The notes under the pieces are model-generated. The model did no database searches and had not been told where the DNA came from. It saw nothing but the letters and a program-made list of their open reading frames with translations. The translations under genes and the position numbers were made by a program. From contig CANMIX010000001.1 in NCBI GenBank assembly GCA_947497985.1, positions 124,001 to 188,000 on the forward strand: 64,000 bases of DNA. The letters are read 5' to 3'. Source of the stretch: an uncultured Paracoccaceae bacterium (lineage in GTDB: Bacteria; Pseudomonadota; Alphaproteobacteria; Rhodobacterales; Rhodobacteraceae). The first letter of the stretch is position 1. Each line of letters begins with the position of its first letter. Positions 1 to 8,666 of this stretch are shown piece after piece.

Positions 1-846
1 GGTGCGGTGGACCGCGTCCTCGAAGCCTTTGAACAGATGGAGCATTTCAGCAACAGAACGCAGGCGCTGTTCCCCATTGGCCAAAGCCGCCCGGCCAAGA
101 CGATCCACCCGGCGCCCCAGACGGACGGCTGATAAAACATCCGCCAACCGCCGCCGCCGCCCATGATGCATCCGTGGCGCGGCACTGGCCAATGTGGGCA
201 AGCCCAACTGTGCGGCCACTTCGGTCAAAGCCGTGAACCGCGCCGGGTCCGCCCCATCATAATGCGGCGACATCATCAGATGCATCCGCCCGCCAAAGCG
301 GCGCGTCAACCCGTCCATATGCGGCCCCCACCCGCCCGCGCCGCCGGGCATATCGGTCGCCTGTGGCACCAGGATCAGGTGGAGATCTTGTGCAAATTCC
401 ATCAGATCCGCCAGGTGGAGGGTACAGCTGCCTTTGCCTGCTCGGAGCCGTCCCACAGACAGAAGCCGGGTCAGGTTGCCCCAGCCCTTCCGGGTCTGCG
501 GCAGGGCGATGACCGGCGGCGCGTCCACGCATTCCAACCGCGCCGCTGGGATCAGACGTGGGACATCGTAGATCGGGAAACTGTTGCGACTACGCGACAG
601 ATGCGCGGGACGAGGTGGGCCAATCGGCGTGTTCCCCTGATCCCAGGCCTGACGTTCCCGTACCCGGCGGGCAATATCACGCGCTTCGGCATGGGCCCGC
701 ACGATCCCCGCAACCGAGTTCACATCCGCAATCGCCAGCGCCGCAACCCCGATGGTCAGCGCACGGGTGATATACTCCTCCGGATGTGCGGCTCCGGTGA
801 GAAAGGTGAAATTGGACAGGCAGGCGAATTCGGCAAACATGGACAT
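1..846 (-). CDS. dnaE2: Error-prone DNA polymerase DnaE2, N-terminal part (cut by window edge)
   Basis: This is the N-terminal ~282 residues of a C-family DNA polymerase; the reading frame is still open at base 1. The translation begins MSMFAEFACLSNFTFL and continues with a TGAAHPEEY-like segment, the typical start of the PHP domain of DnaE2. Further on, HHGRRRRLADVLSAVR matches the DnaE2 region before the polymerase core. DnaE2 does damage-tolerant synthesis, normally with ImuA and ImuB. No imuAB lies upstream here; the upstream neighbour is an FAD oxidoreductase ending 60 bases away. The start is uncertain: ATG at 846 fits family length, and an in-frame ATG at 879 would add 11 residues. A good-looking GGGA before an ATG at 857 is out of frame. 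Confidence 0.85.
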   Translation of the reverse strand, partial: MSMFAEFACLSNFTFLTGAAHPEEYITRALTIGVAALAIADVNSVAGIVRAHAEARDIARRVRERQAWDQGNTPIGPPRPAHLSRSRNSFPIYDVPRLIPAARLECVDAPPVIALPQTRKGWGNLTRLLSVGRLRAGKGSCTLHLADLMEFAQDLHLILVPQATDMPGGAGGWGPHMDGLTRRFGGRMHLMMSPHYDGADPARFTALTEVAAQLGLPTLASAAPRMHHGRRRRLADVLSAVRLGRRVDRLGRAALANGEQRLRSVAEMLHLFKGFEDAVHRT

Positions 847-905
847 GGTAGCGTCATGATATTCCCTTTTTGTTCCCATTACGAGTCCGCTGTGAACCAA
901 GGGAA

Positions 906-2180
906 TTACCGTGCAGAAACCAGATGCGCCAGGGTCGCGCCAGTCTCATAATAGGCACTGCGCAGCCCGGTGAAACCTTCGGAGTGGTCTGGTTGAACCT
1001 CTGTCGGCATGGTGGCTTTATCGCCTTTCAGCAATGCCTTAGCTGCACTGGTTCCAAACACCGTACCGGGACCGATTCCACGTCCCGAATAGCCAAACAC
1101 CGCCAAAGCATCTGGACCAAATTCAACGGTCTTGGGAATATGGTCACCTGTCATCGCAATCTGACCACGCCAATGATGTTCAAACGGCAGATTCGCCAGT
1201 TCGGGAAAGATCTGCACCAGTTTGCGCGTGGCCCAGCGCGTATGGACAGCCCCCGCCGCGCCAGTGGCATTACCGATGCCACCAACGATCAGGCGACCGG
1301 ATTGATCCATACGAAAGGACGACATCACAAGCGCCGTGTCCCAGCATCCTTCGCCGCCCGCCAGAATCCGTTCGCGCTGCGCGGGAGGAAGGGGCGCGGT
1401 GGCGAATTGGCTGTAGGACACAGGGACAAAAGCGGGGGTATAAGGGCTATTGATCCCGTCAAAATAGGCATTTGTCGCCAGTAAGATCGTTTTGGCCGCG
1501 ACGCGGCCTTGCGCGGTTTGGACCTGCCAGCGTCCCTCATCCCGTGAAAGCTGTTTGACCGCGGATCCGGTGAAAATTTGCGCACCGGCCAGCTGAGCCG
1601 CGCGCGCCAGCCCGGTGCAATAGGATAGGGGTTGGACCGTTCCTGCGCGCGGATCAAAAAGCGCACCATGATAGAGGTCCGATCCCGTCCGTCGCGCGGT
1701 CTCTGCCGCGTCCAACAGCTGGAGCGGCGCGCCGAATTGATTGCCTTGGCGGTGTCGGCTTTCCAGATCACGCAGGCCGGAGGGCGCGTGGGCCAGGTGA
1801 AGCGTGCCGTTCCGGGTCGCTTCGCATGAGATATCGTGGCGCGCAATCAGATCGAACACCTGCGAGGGGGCATCGGAAAGGACATCAATCAAATGCCGGC
1901 CCGGACCGTCGCCAAGTGCGGCGATCACTGCGTCTGGGGGCAACCAAAGGCCTGCGTTGACCAGACCCACATTGCGACCCGAGCCGCCGTGACCGATGGT
2001 TTGAGCCTCAAGCAGTACGACAGAAGCACCTTGATTTGCGGCCTCAAGCGCGGCGGCGCATCCGGTAAAACCGCCGCCGATGACCACAAGGTCCGCCGTG
2101 ATCTCAGCCGTCAAAGCAGTGCTGTGGCAAGCTTCACTGCACGTGGCCTGCCAGAGATTGTCGTTATGTTCAGAAACCAT
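906..2180 (-). CDS. FAD-dependent oxidoreductase (DadA/DAO superfamily)
   Basis: This 424-residue flavoenzyme has an N-terminal Rossmann dinucleotide motif, GGGFTG, at residues 35-40, with an acidic residue (LLEAQ) about 20 residues later for the FAD ribose. GSGRNVGLVNAG follows, a pattern common in amine and amino-acid oxidases of the glycine oxidase / gamma-glutamylputrescine oxidase group. The C-terminal FGYSGRGIGPGT is the second FAD contact of this fold. There is no signal peptide, so it should be cytoplasmic. The substrate cannot be read from sequence; a primary or secondary amine or D-amino acid is likely. It may be transcribed ahead of dnaE2, but nothing suggests a shared function. 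Confidence 0.85.
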   Translation of the reverse strand: MVSEHNDNLWQATCSEACHSTALTAEITADLVVIGGGFTGCAAALEAANQGASVVLLEAQTIGHGGSGRNVGLVNAGLWLPPDAVIAALGDGPGRHLIDVLSDAPSQVFDLIARHDISCEATRNGTLHLAHAPSGLRDLESRHRQGNQFGAPLQLLDAAETARRTGSDLYHGALFDPRAGTVQPLSYCTGLARAAQLAGAQIFTGSAVKQLSRDEGRWQVQTAQGRVAAKTILLATNAYFDGINSPYTPAFVPVSYSQFATAPLPPAQRERILAGGEGCWDTALVMSSFRMDQSGRLIVGGIGNATGAAGAVHTRWATRKLVQIFPELANLPFEHHWRGQIAMTGDHIPKTVEFGPDALAVFGYSGRGIGPGTVFGTSAAKALLKGDKATMPTEVQPDHSEGFTGLRSAYYETGATLAHLVSAR

Positions 2181-2326
2181 AGTAAAGCGATCCAGATATC
2201 GTCACCGACCAGTTAGACACAGCGCGACGGGACTGAAAATACGTTTTCTGAATATCTGTCTATTTTCCCCTCTGGCCTAGGTGGACAGCCTGACGAAATG
2301 CTCATTTTCAAGCCAGAGGAAGGCTC

Positions 2327-2353
2327 GCATAGGTTTCGCAGCGAAACCTATGC
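2327..2353. promoter_or_regulatory. Perfect 13-bp inverted repeat (operator or terminator-like hairpin)
   Basis: GCATAGGTTTCGC (2327-2339) is followed by one base and its exact reverse complement (2341-2353). It lies between the 3' end of the ABC ATPase gene (stop at 2409) and the start of the FAD oxidoreductase (2180), both on the minus strand. Neither side has a strong T-tract in the minus direction, so it is not a textbook terminator. An operator for the oxidoreductase, or a hairpin ending the ABC transcript, are both possible. Confidence 0.45.
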
Positions 2354-2408
2354 CATTGTTTAATATGCTAAAAATTTACTAATCCGGCGTGCGAAGCATC
2401 TGCAACAC

Positions 2409-3341
2409 CTACGCCACCGAGGAGGTCAGTGAGAGGAAGACATCTTCTAGATCTGCTTCTTCGGTTTTGACATCGCGGATCGAAATCCCAGCAGCGCGCA
2501 CCGCTTCCAAGACCGCTTCGGCGGTGGTGGCCTGACTGCGGTAGCGCAGGACAACCGCGCCATCGCCGCGCAGCTCAGCCTCGATCCCATCACCCTGTGG
2601 CAGGGTCGCAACCGGAGCCGCAGGATGTACAACCATGGCACGCCCATCCAGACGCCCCAGCATATTGGCCGTAGTATCGCGCGCCACGACAGATCCCTGA
2701 TTGATAATCGCAATCTCATCACACATTTCCTCGGCCTCTTCCAAGTAATGGGTGGTGAGGATAATGGTCATACCTTGGGCATTCAGCGCGCGGATATTGT
2801 CCCACAGCATCTGGCGCAGTTCGATATCGACGCCGGCCGTGGGTTCATCCAGCACCAGAATATTGGGGCGGTGCACCATAGCCTTGCCCAGCAAAAGGCG
2901 ACGACGCATGCCACCGGACAGGGTGCGGGCATAGGCCTCGGCCTTGTCTTCCAAGCCGATCATGCGCAGAATCTCGTCGCTGCGACGCTCTGATTTGGGC
3001 ACACCATACAGACCCGCCTGCACTTCCAACGCGCCGCGTGGGGTAAAGAAGGGATCCAGGTTCAGCTCTTGTGGCATAACGCCAATGGCGGCGCGGGATT
3101 GACGCGGGTTTGCGTCCTGATCAAAACCCCAGATCGACACCCGTCCGCTGGTTTTTAGAACCAGACCCGCCAAGATATTGATCAGAGTGGATTTCCCAGC
3201 ACCGTTTGGCCCCAGAAGACCAAAGACAGAACCACGTGGAATGGACAGATCGATGCCCTTTAACGCGTGTTTCTCGGGCTGACCTTTGCGCCCTTTGTAG
3301 GTTTTCCGCACTGCTTCCAGACGGATTGCATCTTCGCTCAT
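2409..3341 (-). CDS. ABC transporter ATP-binding protein (multidrug/YadG-like)
   Basis: This 310-residue ATPase subunit has Walker A GPNGAGKST at 44-52, the signature LSGGMRRR at 141-148 and Walker B ILVLDE at 161-166, followed by EPTAGVD and the switch histidine in LTTHYLEEAEE. The Q-loop region GVMPQELNLDPFFT and the C-terminal extension resemble the YadG/CcmA-type exporters (ABC-2 families). These normally pair with a YadH-like permease, but none is adjacent: downstream is the FAD oxidoreductase and upstream a divergent zinc-finger gene. It therefore probably works with a permease encoded elsewhere. The ATG at 3341 is preceded by AAGGG. Confidence 0.9.
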   Translation of the reverse strand: MSEDAIRLEAVRKTYKGRKGQPEKHALKGIDLSIPRGSVFGLLGPNGAGKSTLINILAGLVLKTSGRVSIWGFDQDANPRQSRAAIGVMPQELNLDPFFTPRGALEVQAGLYGVPKSERRSDEILRMIGLEDKAEAYARTLSGGMRRRLLLGKAMVHRPNILVLDEPTAGVDIELRQMLWDNIRALNAQGMTIILTTHYLEEAEEMCDEIAIINQGSVVARDTTANMLGRLDGRAMVVHPAAPVATLPQGDGIEAELRGDGAVVLRYRSQATTAEAVLEAVRAAGISIRDVKTEEADLEDVFLSLTSSVA

Positions 3342-3412
3342 CCCAGCCCTTGCCCCCGGTTTTGCCTTGGCTCATAAATGCGCGTATATGAAAATCAAGA
3401 GGACCGCCAGCG

Positions 3413-3595
3413 ATGAGCATCGAAGCGCCTGAAACCAAGATCGTAGATAGCTACCGCATCTCATGCGACGGCAGCGAAGGCGCATTGGGCCATCCGCGCG
3501 TCTACCTGCAAATCCCCACCGACGCGGGTTTTGTGGAATGCCCTTATTGCGACTGCAAATACATCCATAAGGATCACGCAGATCAGGCGGCCTAA
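3413..3595 (+). CDS. Small zinc-finger domain protein (zf-CHCC, NDUFS6-like)
   Basis: This 60-residue protein carries the zf-CHCC signature: GHPRVYLQI, then ECPYCDCKYIH, giving one histidine and two cysteines of a CxxC pair as metal ligands. Bacterial members resemble the zinc-binding part of the mitochondrial complex I subunit NDUFS6; their bacterial role is not settled. AGAGGA stands before the ATG. The gene is divergent from the ABC ATPase, with 71 bases between the two starts, and a strong terminator follows 22 bases after the stop. Confidence 0.85.
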   Translation: MSIEAPETKIVDSYRISCDGSEGALGHPRVYLQIPTDAGFVECPYCDCKYIHKDHADQAA

Positions 3596-3617
3596 GGCCC
3601 CGTAGATATGCAATTTG

Positions 3618-3645
3618 AAACGCGCCCCATTGGGCGCGTTTTTGT
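3618..3645 (+). terminator. Rho-independent terminator after the zinc-finger gene
   Basis: AAACGCGCCC (3618-3627) pairs with GGGCGCGTTT (3632-3641) around a CATT loop and is followed by a T-rich stretch. The stem is symmetrical, so it could also end the small minus-strand gene whose stop is at 3655. Confidence 0.9.
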
Positions 3646-3654
3646 TTGAAGCCG

Positions 3655-3849
3655 CTATTTAGAGATCTGAATATCCTGCGATTGCGCCCGCGAAACGGCC
3701 CGGGAAATGCAGGCAAGCATCTCCCTTTGCTCTTGTTCGTCCTCTATAACATGTGGAAACAGATTGTGACCGGCCCAAAAGCGCAGCCTATCGCCATTGC
3801 TCAGACGTCCACGCCCCACGACGCGAAACGGGACCGTGTTTTGATGCAT
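3655..3849 (-). CDS. Small hypothetical protein
   Basis: I do not recognise this 64-residue open frame. It has a mixed, soluble composition (GRGRLSNGDRLRFWAG, then an acidic IEDEQEQ and a short helical tail) and no membrane segment. It ends just before the terminator shared with the convergent zinc-finger gene, which favours a real gene. Against it, the only ribosome-binding-like AGG touches the ATG directly. The opposite strand also holds an open frame of 90 codons, which looks less protein-like. Confidence 0.45.
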   Translation of the reverse strand: MHQNTVPFRVVGRGRLSNGDRLRFWAGHNLFPHVIEDEQEQREMLACISRAVSRAQSQDIQISK

Positions 3850-3929
3850 CCTGTGGACTTGGGAGCCAAAAATAGATTTGTAAAAGTCGACATGTTATTC
3901 AGTGCGTGCCTCAGTTAAGCCGCACAAAA

Positions 3930-4484
3930 TTAATCAATCCGTGCGGTATCGTGTAACGGTACCATCTGATCCCCACATTTCAACGTTGGATTGTGGTTTT
4001 TGTCTTCCAGAAAATGCAACACATTCTCCCCGGTCCAGGCGCGGATCATCCGGCCTTTGCTGTCCTTGCCAACCCCGACCTGAGTGCCATCGTGGTTGTC
4101 GCGCTCGTCGTAGATCAAGTGAAAGCGGGATCCATCGGCACATTTAAGACGCGCACGCCCTTCGCCGCGGATGTCTGTGCCATCAATATTGCTCCAATGC
4201 CCCGAACATTGCACGCCTTCGCTGGTCTGGCCCAGAATAATGCCAACCCCGTCACCGCGTGCCTGCCCGTCAAAGAACACGCCTTTTTCGCCGATACAGG
4301 CCAGAACCCGCATACATGTTTTACCGACCGCTTTGGACGGCCCACAGGGAGGCTGCTTGGATTGCAGGTTCAACGCGGTTTTTTGGCTTTGCACAGACGG
4401 GACAGCATTTGCCTCCGAAAGGGCTGCGGTCCCCATAGAAACGTTTAGAAGTAAAAGAGCGACTGGAAGAACAAAGCGGAACAT
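3930..4484 (-). CDS. Exported hypothetical protein, cysteine-containing
   Basis: This ~184-residue protein begins with a signal peptide (MFRFVLPVALLLLNVSMGTAAL) and so is likely periplasmic. The mature part holds seven cysteines (CGPSKAVGKTCMRVLAC, VQCSGHW, LKCADGS, LKCGDQM), which could form disulfides. Two repeated-looking stretches, GEGRARLKCADG and GQARGDGVGIILG, suggest a small beta-rich fold. No family is recognised. An ATG at 4496 would add four residues; neither start has a clear ribosome-binding site. It is divergent from polA, with only 37 bases between the two starts. Confidence 0.75.
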   Translation of the reverse strand: MFRFVLPVALLLLNVSMGTAALSEANAVPSVQSQKTALNLQSKQPPCGPSKAVGKTCMRVLACIGEKGVFFDGQARGDGVGIILGQTSEGVQCSGHWSNIDGTDIRGEGRARLKCADGSRFHLIYDERDNHDGTQVGVGKDSKGRMIRAWTGENVLHFLEDKNHNPTLKCGDQMVPLHDTARID

Positions 4485-4521
4485 GTCAGTAAACATTCAA
4501 AGTAGCTTGGAGAAGAATGAC

Positions 4522-7320
4522 ATGAGCAATACTGAATTCGGCAAGGGCTGTCATCTGCATCTTATCGACGGTTCTGCATTCATTTTCAGGGCTTATCATG
4601 CGCTCCCCCCCTTGACACGGAAATCTGATGGGCTGCCGATTGGTGCGGTCTCTGGATTCTGCAACATGCTGCAGCGCTATGTCGAGAGCAACACGGGCCC
4701 AGACGCCCCGACGCACGTAGCTGTGATCTTTGACCATTCCGGAAAGAGCTTTCGCAACGAGATGTATGATCTTTATAAGGCGAACCGCCCTCCAGCGCCT
4801 GAAGATCTGCGTCCGCAATTCCCGCTGACCCGCGATGCCACCCGCGCCTTTAACATCGCCTGCAAGGAAGTCGAAGGGTTCGAGGCCGATGACATCATCG
4901 CCACGCTGGCCTGTCAGGCCCGTGACGCAGGTGGGCGCTGCACGATTATCAGTTCCGACAAAGACCTGATGCAATTGGTTGGCGACGGTGTGGAAATGCT
5001 GGATGCGATGAAGAACCGGCGCATTGACCGCGACGGGGTGCACGAGAAATTCGGCGTCGGTCCGGAGCGGGTTGTCGATGTTCAGGCCCTGGCTGGCGAT
5101 AGCGTGGATAACGTGCCCGGCGCGCCTGGGATCGGGATCAAGACAGCGGCGTTGTTGATCAATGAGTTCGGCTCGCTCGAAGAGTTGCTGGACCGCGCCG
5201 AAGAGATCAAACAGCCCAAACGACGCCAGACCCTGATCGAAAAACGCGATCAAATCGAGATGTCCAAGAAATTGGTGCAGCTGGATTGCGACATGGATCT
5301 GGATTTCACCATTGCAGATCTGGAAGTAAAAGACCCCGAGCCGGAGGTTCTGCTGGCGTTCCTGGCAGAGATGGAATTCACCACCCTGACAAAACGCATG
5401 GCCAGCCAAATGGGTGCAGAGGCACCGGCGATCCCGGATGCGCCAGCGGCAGACAATACCGCAACAGCGGAGGCCGTGCCGTTTGACGCTGAAAAATACG
5501 AATGCGTGCGTGACAGCGCTGCGCTGCAAAACTGGATCGACCAGATCTATTCACGCGGCTGGGTTGCCGTGGACACCGAAACCACCGGCCTGGATGAAAT
5601 GGTCGTGGACCTGGTGGGCATATCGCTGTCTGTCGAGGCGGGCAGCGCATGTTACATCCCGCTGACCCACAAGATCGGTGGCGACGATCTGTTTGGTGGC
5701 GAAGGACTGGCCGAGGGGCAGATGCCCTTGGACGAGGCGTTGGCGTTGTTGAAACCCGTGCTTGAGGATCCAGCGATCCTGAAAATCGGGCAGAACATGA
5801 AGTATGACGCCAAGATTTTCACCCGCTACGGGGTCACTGTGGCGCCGGTCGATGACACCATGTTGATGTCCTATGCGCTGCATGGCGGTGAGCACGGGCA
5901 CGGCATGGATACACTGTCTGAACGTTATCTGGATCATACACCGATCCCGATCAAACCCCTGCTGGGCACGGGAAAATCAGCGATCACCTTTGACAAGGTC
6001 GCGATTGACGAGGCCACGGCCTATGCGGCCGAAGATGCCGATATCACCCTGCGCCTGTGGCAACAGTTCAAACCAAAACTGCACCAGCGTCAGGTCACAA
6101 CGGTCTATGAAACGCTGGAACGCCCGCTGATTCCGGTGCTGGCGCAGATGGAGATGCATGGCATCAAGGTCGACCGCGAAACCTTGAGCCGGATGTCCAA
6201 TTCCTTTGCCCAGAAAATGGCAGGGCTTGAGGCGGAAATTCACGAGCTGGCCGGTGAGACATTTAATGTGGGCTCTCCGGCGCAGCTGGGCGAGATCCTG
6301 TTTGACAAGATGGCGCTGCCGGGTGGCAAACGCGGCAAGAACGGCAAGTATTCCACCGGTGCGGATATCCTCGAGGATCTGGCCACGGAACATGACATGC
6401 CCGGTCGGGTGTTGGATTGGCGGCAACTGTCCAAGCTGAAATCGACCTACACGGATGCGCTGCAGGACCACATCAACCCGGACACCGGTCGCGTGCACAC
6501 GTCGTATTTGCAGACCGGAGCCAACACTGGCCGGATGGCATCCAGTGATCCCAACCTGCAAAACATCCCCGTGCGCAGCGAAGAGGGGCGTCGCATCCGC
6601 GAGGCTTTTGTGGCGGAACCCGGCAACGTCTTGCTCTCGCTTGACTATTCGCAGATCGAATTGCGCATTCTGGCCCATGTGGCAGGAATTGATGCGCTGA
6701 AAGCAGCCTTTGACGCGGGTCAGGACATTCACGCCATGACCGCAAGCGAGATGTTTGACGTGCCACTGGATGAGATGACGCCAGACATTCGCCGCCAAGC
6801 CAAGGCGATCAACTTTGGTGTGATCTACGGCATTTCCGGTTTTGGTCTGGCGCGCAATCTGCGCATCCCGCGCAAAGAGGCGCAGGGCTTTATCGACCGC
6901 TACTTTGAACGCTTCCCGGGCATTCGCAAATATATGGACAACACGGTGGAATTTGCCAAGGAGCACGGCTATGTGCAGACCCTGTTTGGCCGCAAGATCC
7001 ACACGCCCGAGATTGCCGCCAAAGGGCCAAAAGCCGGTTTTGCCAAACGAGCGGCGATCAATGCGCCGATCCAGGGCACAGCCGCCGATGTGATCCGCCG
7101 CGCCATGGTGCGCATGCCGAGTGCCATCGCGCATCTGCCCGCGCGGATGTTGTTGCAGGTCCATGATGAATTGCTGTTCGAAGTGCCCGAGGCGGAGGTG
7201 GAGGAAACCATTTCGGTCGCAAAAGAGGTTATGGAAACCGCTGCAGATCCGGCGGTGCATCTGGATGTGAAACTGGTTGTGGAGGCAGGACGCGGCCAGA
7301 ATTGGGCCGAAGCCCACTAA
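4522..7320 (+). CDS. polA: DNA polymerase I
   Basis: This 932-residue polymerase fills RNA-primer gaps and repair patches. It carries all three domains: the 5'-3' exonuclease at ~1-290 (HLIDGSAFIFRAYHALPP near the start, IISSDKDLMQL), the 3'-5' exonuclease at ~330-520 with an intact AVDTETTGL (D351, E353), and the polymerase domain at ~550-932. The last has LDYSQIELR (D708), RRQAKAINFGVIYGIS and QVHDELLFEV (H881, D882). Proofreading is therefore probably active. The chosen ATG at 4522 has GGAGAAG six bases upstream; an in-frame ATG at 4483 would add 13 residues. A GC-rich terminator follows. Confidence 0.98.
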   Translation: MSNTEFGKGCHLHLIDGSAFIFRAYHALPPLTRKSDGLPIGAVSGFCNMLQRYVESNTGPDAPTHVAVIFDHSGKSFRNEMYDLYKANRPPAPEDLRPQFPLTRDATRAFNIACKEVEGFEADDIIATLACQARDAGGRCTIISSDKDLMQLVGDGVEMLDAMKNRRIDRDGVHEKFGVGPERVVDVQALAGDSVDNVPGAPGIGIKTAALLINEFGSLEELLDRAEEIKQPKRRQTLIEKRDQIEMSKKLVQLDCDMDLDFTIADLEVKDPEPEVLLAFLAEMEFTTLTKRMASQMGAEAPAIPDAPAADNTATAEAVPFDAEKYECVRDSAALQNWIDQIYSRGWVAVDTETTGLDEMVVDLVGISLSVEAGSACYIPLTHKIGGDDLFGGEGLAEGQMPLDEALALLKPVLEDPAILKIGQNMKYDAKIFTRYGVTVAPVDDTMLMSYALHGGEHGHGMDTLSERYLDHTPIPIKPLLGTGKSAITFDKVAIDEATAYAAEDADITLRLWQQFKPKLHQRQVTTVYETLERPLIPVLAQMEMHGIKVDRETLSRMSNSFAQKMAGLEAEIHELAGETFNVGSPAQLGEILFDKMALPGGKRGKNGKYSTGADILEDLATEHDMPGRVLDWRQLSKLKSTYTDALQDHINPDTGRVHTSYLQTGANTGRMASSDPNLQNIPVRSEEGRRIREAFVAEPGNVLLSLDYSQIELRILAHVAGIDALKAAFDAGQDIHAMTASEMFDVPLDEMTPDIRRQAKAINFGVIYGISGFGLARNLRIPRKEAQGFIDRYFERFPGIRKYMDNTVEFAKEHGYVQTLFGRKIHTPEIAAKGPKAGFAKRAAINAPIQGTAADVIRRAMVRMPSAIAHLPARMLLQVHDELLFEVPEAEVEETISVAKEVMETAADPAVHLDVKLVVEAGRGQNWAEAH

Positions 7321-7380
7321 TTTTAGTCAGACGTTCCGCAGATACCCGTCACAAGGCAGGATCTCCCGCCTATTCCAGCT

Positions 7381-7524
7381 CGCTCCCTTGGGGAGCGCCC
7401 TTCACAGTTGGGCATAGCGCCGCGCTTTGCGCGGCGCGGTCTTTTTCCGCAACCATTCTTGGAAAATAACCAGACCTGCGCCCAGGCGCACCCGCGCCGG
7501 GCTCCGCCCGGCGCCATGCCCAAC
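7381..7524. repeat. Hairpin-rich spacer with nested inverted repeats after polA
   Basis: Four palindromes lie within 144 bases: CGCTCCC-TTG-GGGAGCG (7381-7397), GCGCCGCGC-TTT-GCGCGGCGC (7417-7437), TGCGCC-CA-GGCGCA (7477-7490) and GCGCCGGGC-TCC-GCCCGGCGC (7494-7514). In addition, 7407-7421 pairs at 14 of 15 bases with 7510-7524, so the whole block can fold as one long stem with internal hairpins. The 266-base gap 7321-7586 holds no gene that I can support. Confidence 0.6.
7417..7445 (+). terminator. polA terminator
   Basis: A nine-base-pair GC stem with a TTT loop (7417-7437) is followed by GGTCTTTTT, giving a standard rho-independent terminator 96 bases after the polA stop. Confidence 0.8.
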
Positions 7525-7586
7525 GGGTGAGGTACATTCGCCAGAATGTCCCGAGACGGGCGGGAGAGCCTGCGCTGCGCTTCAAG

Positions 7587-7826
7587 CTAATTGGATGTGT
7601 CAGGCGCTTTGGTCAATTTAGCCACCACGCGACGTACAAATGGGGCCACGACCAGCACAATCGTAAACGCAACCGGCCATGCAAAAGCCCATGCGCCCAG
7701 CCAAGCATTCACCGTTTCCACACCCAGTCCGACGTTTTTCACGCTTGCGACAAGCGACACGATACAAGACATGATGCCCGACAATAGGAAACCAAACAGG
7801 ATCGGGGCGTAACGTGCAGGGATCAT
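7587..7826 (-). CDS. DUF2798 family membrane protein
   Basis: This 79-residue protein has two hydrophobic segments (residues ~6-28 and ~42-65), with a charged tail RRVVAKLTKAP. The pattern FGFLLSGIMSCIVSLVAS near the N-terminus followed by AWPVAFTIVLVVAP matches the DUF2798 family of small two-helix inner-membrane proteins. Their function is unknown. GGAG lies at a normal distance before the ATG. It stands alone, convergent with polA. Confidence 0.8.
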   Translation of the reverse strand: MIPARYAPILFGFLLSGIMSCIVSLVASVKNVGLGVETVNAWLGAWAFAWPVAFTIVLVVAPFVRRVVAKLTKAPDTSN

Positions 7827-7907
7827 AGGAGCTCCGGTATTAGATAGGCCTCTTAGATAAACACCGTTGCTCTAAAAGCAATGGGTCGGCGGACCAGTGT
7901 TGTGGCG

Positions 7908-8666
7908 TCACTGGTCGCGCAACCATCCCAAGGAATCCTCGGTCCGAGGTGTCGAGGGCGTGTATTCGGCGCTCACCCATCCCTTATAACCACTGTCATC
8001 CATCGCGGCAAAAAGCTGCTGGAAATCAACCGGCCCTGTGCCCGGCTCACACCGTCCTGGGGCAGCGCCAAATTGCACATGCACCGCGTGACTGCCAAAT
8101 TTCCCCCAGACGTCCGCAGCATCACCATGGATCATCTGCGCATGATAGGCGTCATATTGCAGACCGACATTGGCACGATCCACCTCTGACAGTACCTCAA
8201 CCGCAAGCGGGTAGTCCGCCAGAAAATACCCAGGTTGGTCCGCACGGTTGAGCGGTTCAATGGTGAATTTCTGGTCTGGTGCTTGGTCTGCAGCGAATTG
8301 CAGATTTCGGATAAAACAAGCCCGAGCTTCAGGCCCTTCGCAATAGCCTGCCATAATATGGATCATCTTGGGGCGCAGAACATCCGCATAGCGCATCACC
8401 CGGCGGATATCGCGCTGGAACCGCTCTTCCATCTCAGGCATGGCGGCATACCCCGGACGCCCGCCGGTGTAATTGGGCGGGGGTGCATTGATCAGCAGCA
8501 GCTCTAGCCCATTGGCCAACAACGCACGCTGGGTTTCCTTGGCAGCGATTTCATAGGGGAACAAAACCTCAACCGCTTCAAATCCGGCATCGGCGGCAGC
8601 AGAGAAACGGTCTAGATAGGGCAGTTCGGTAAAGAGCATCGAGAGATTGACTGCAAAGCGTGGCAT
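7908..8666 (-). CDS. hyi: Hydroxypyruvate isomerase family protein
   Basis: This 252-residue xylose-isomerase-like TIM barrel interconverts hydroxypyruvate and tartronate semialdehyde in the usual annotation. Family features are the start MPRFAVNLSMLFTELPYLDRF, GFEAVEVLFPYE, MHVQ-type HVQFGAAPGRCEPGTG, and the metal/catalytic glutamate in GWVSAEYTP near the C-terminus. The start at 8666 has AGGACC upstream and matches family length; an upstream ATG at 8690 would add eight residues. The SDR gene ends 137 bases upstream on the same strand, so both may act on related hydroxy-acids, but the usual partner (GlxR-type reductase) is not present. Confidence 0.85.
   Translation of the reverse strand: MPRFAVNLSMLFTELPYLDRFSAAADAGFEAVEVLFPYEIAAKETQRALLANGLELLLINAPPPNYTGGRPGYAAMPEMEERFQRDIRRVMRYADVLRPKMIHIMAGYCEGPEARACFIRNLQFAADQAPDQKFTIEPLNRADQPGYFLADYPLAVEVLSEVDRANVGLQYDAYHAQMIHGDAADVWGKFGSHAVHVQFGAAPGRCEPGTGPVDFQQLFAAMDDSGYKGWVSAEYTPSTPRTEDSLGWLRDQ

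Noticed and set aside
163-951. 262-codon plus-strand frame at the window start
   Set aside because: It is antisense to dnaE2, whose PHP-domain sequence is clear on the minus strand.
5977-7317. 446-codon minus-strand frame opposite polA
   Set aside because: polA is certain on the other strand with all motifs; this frame has no recognisable domain.
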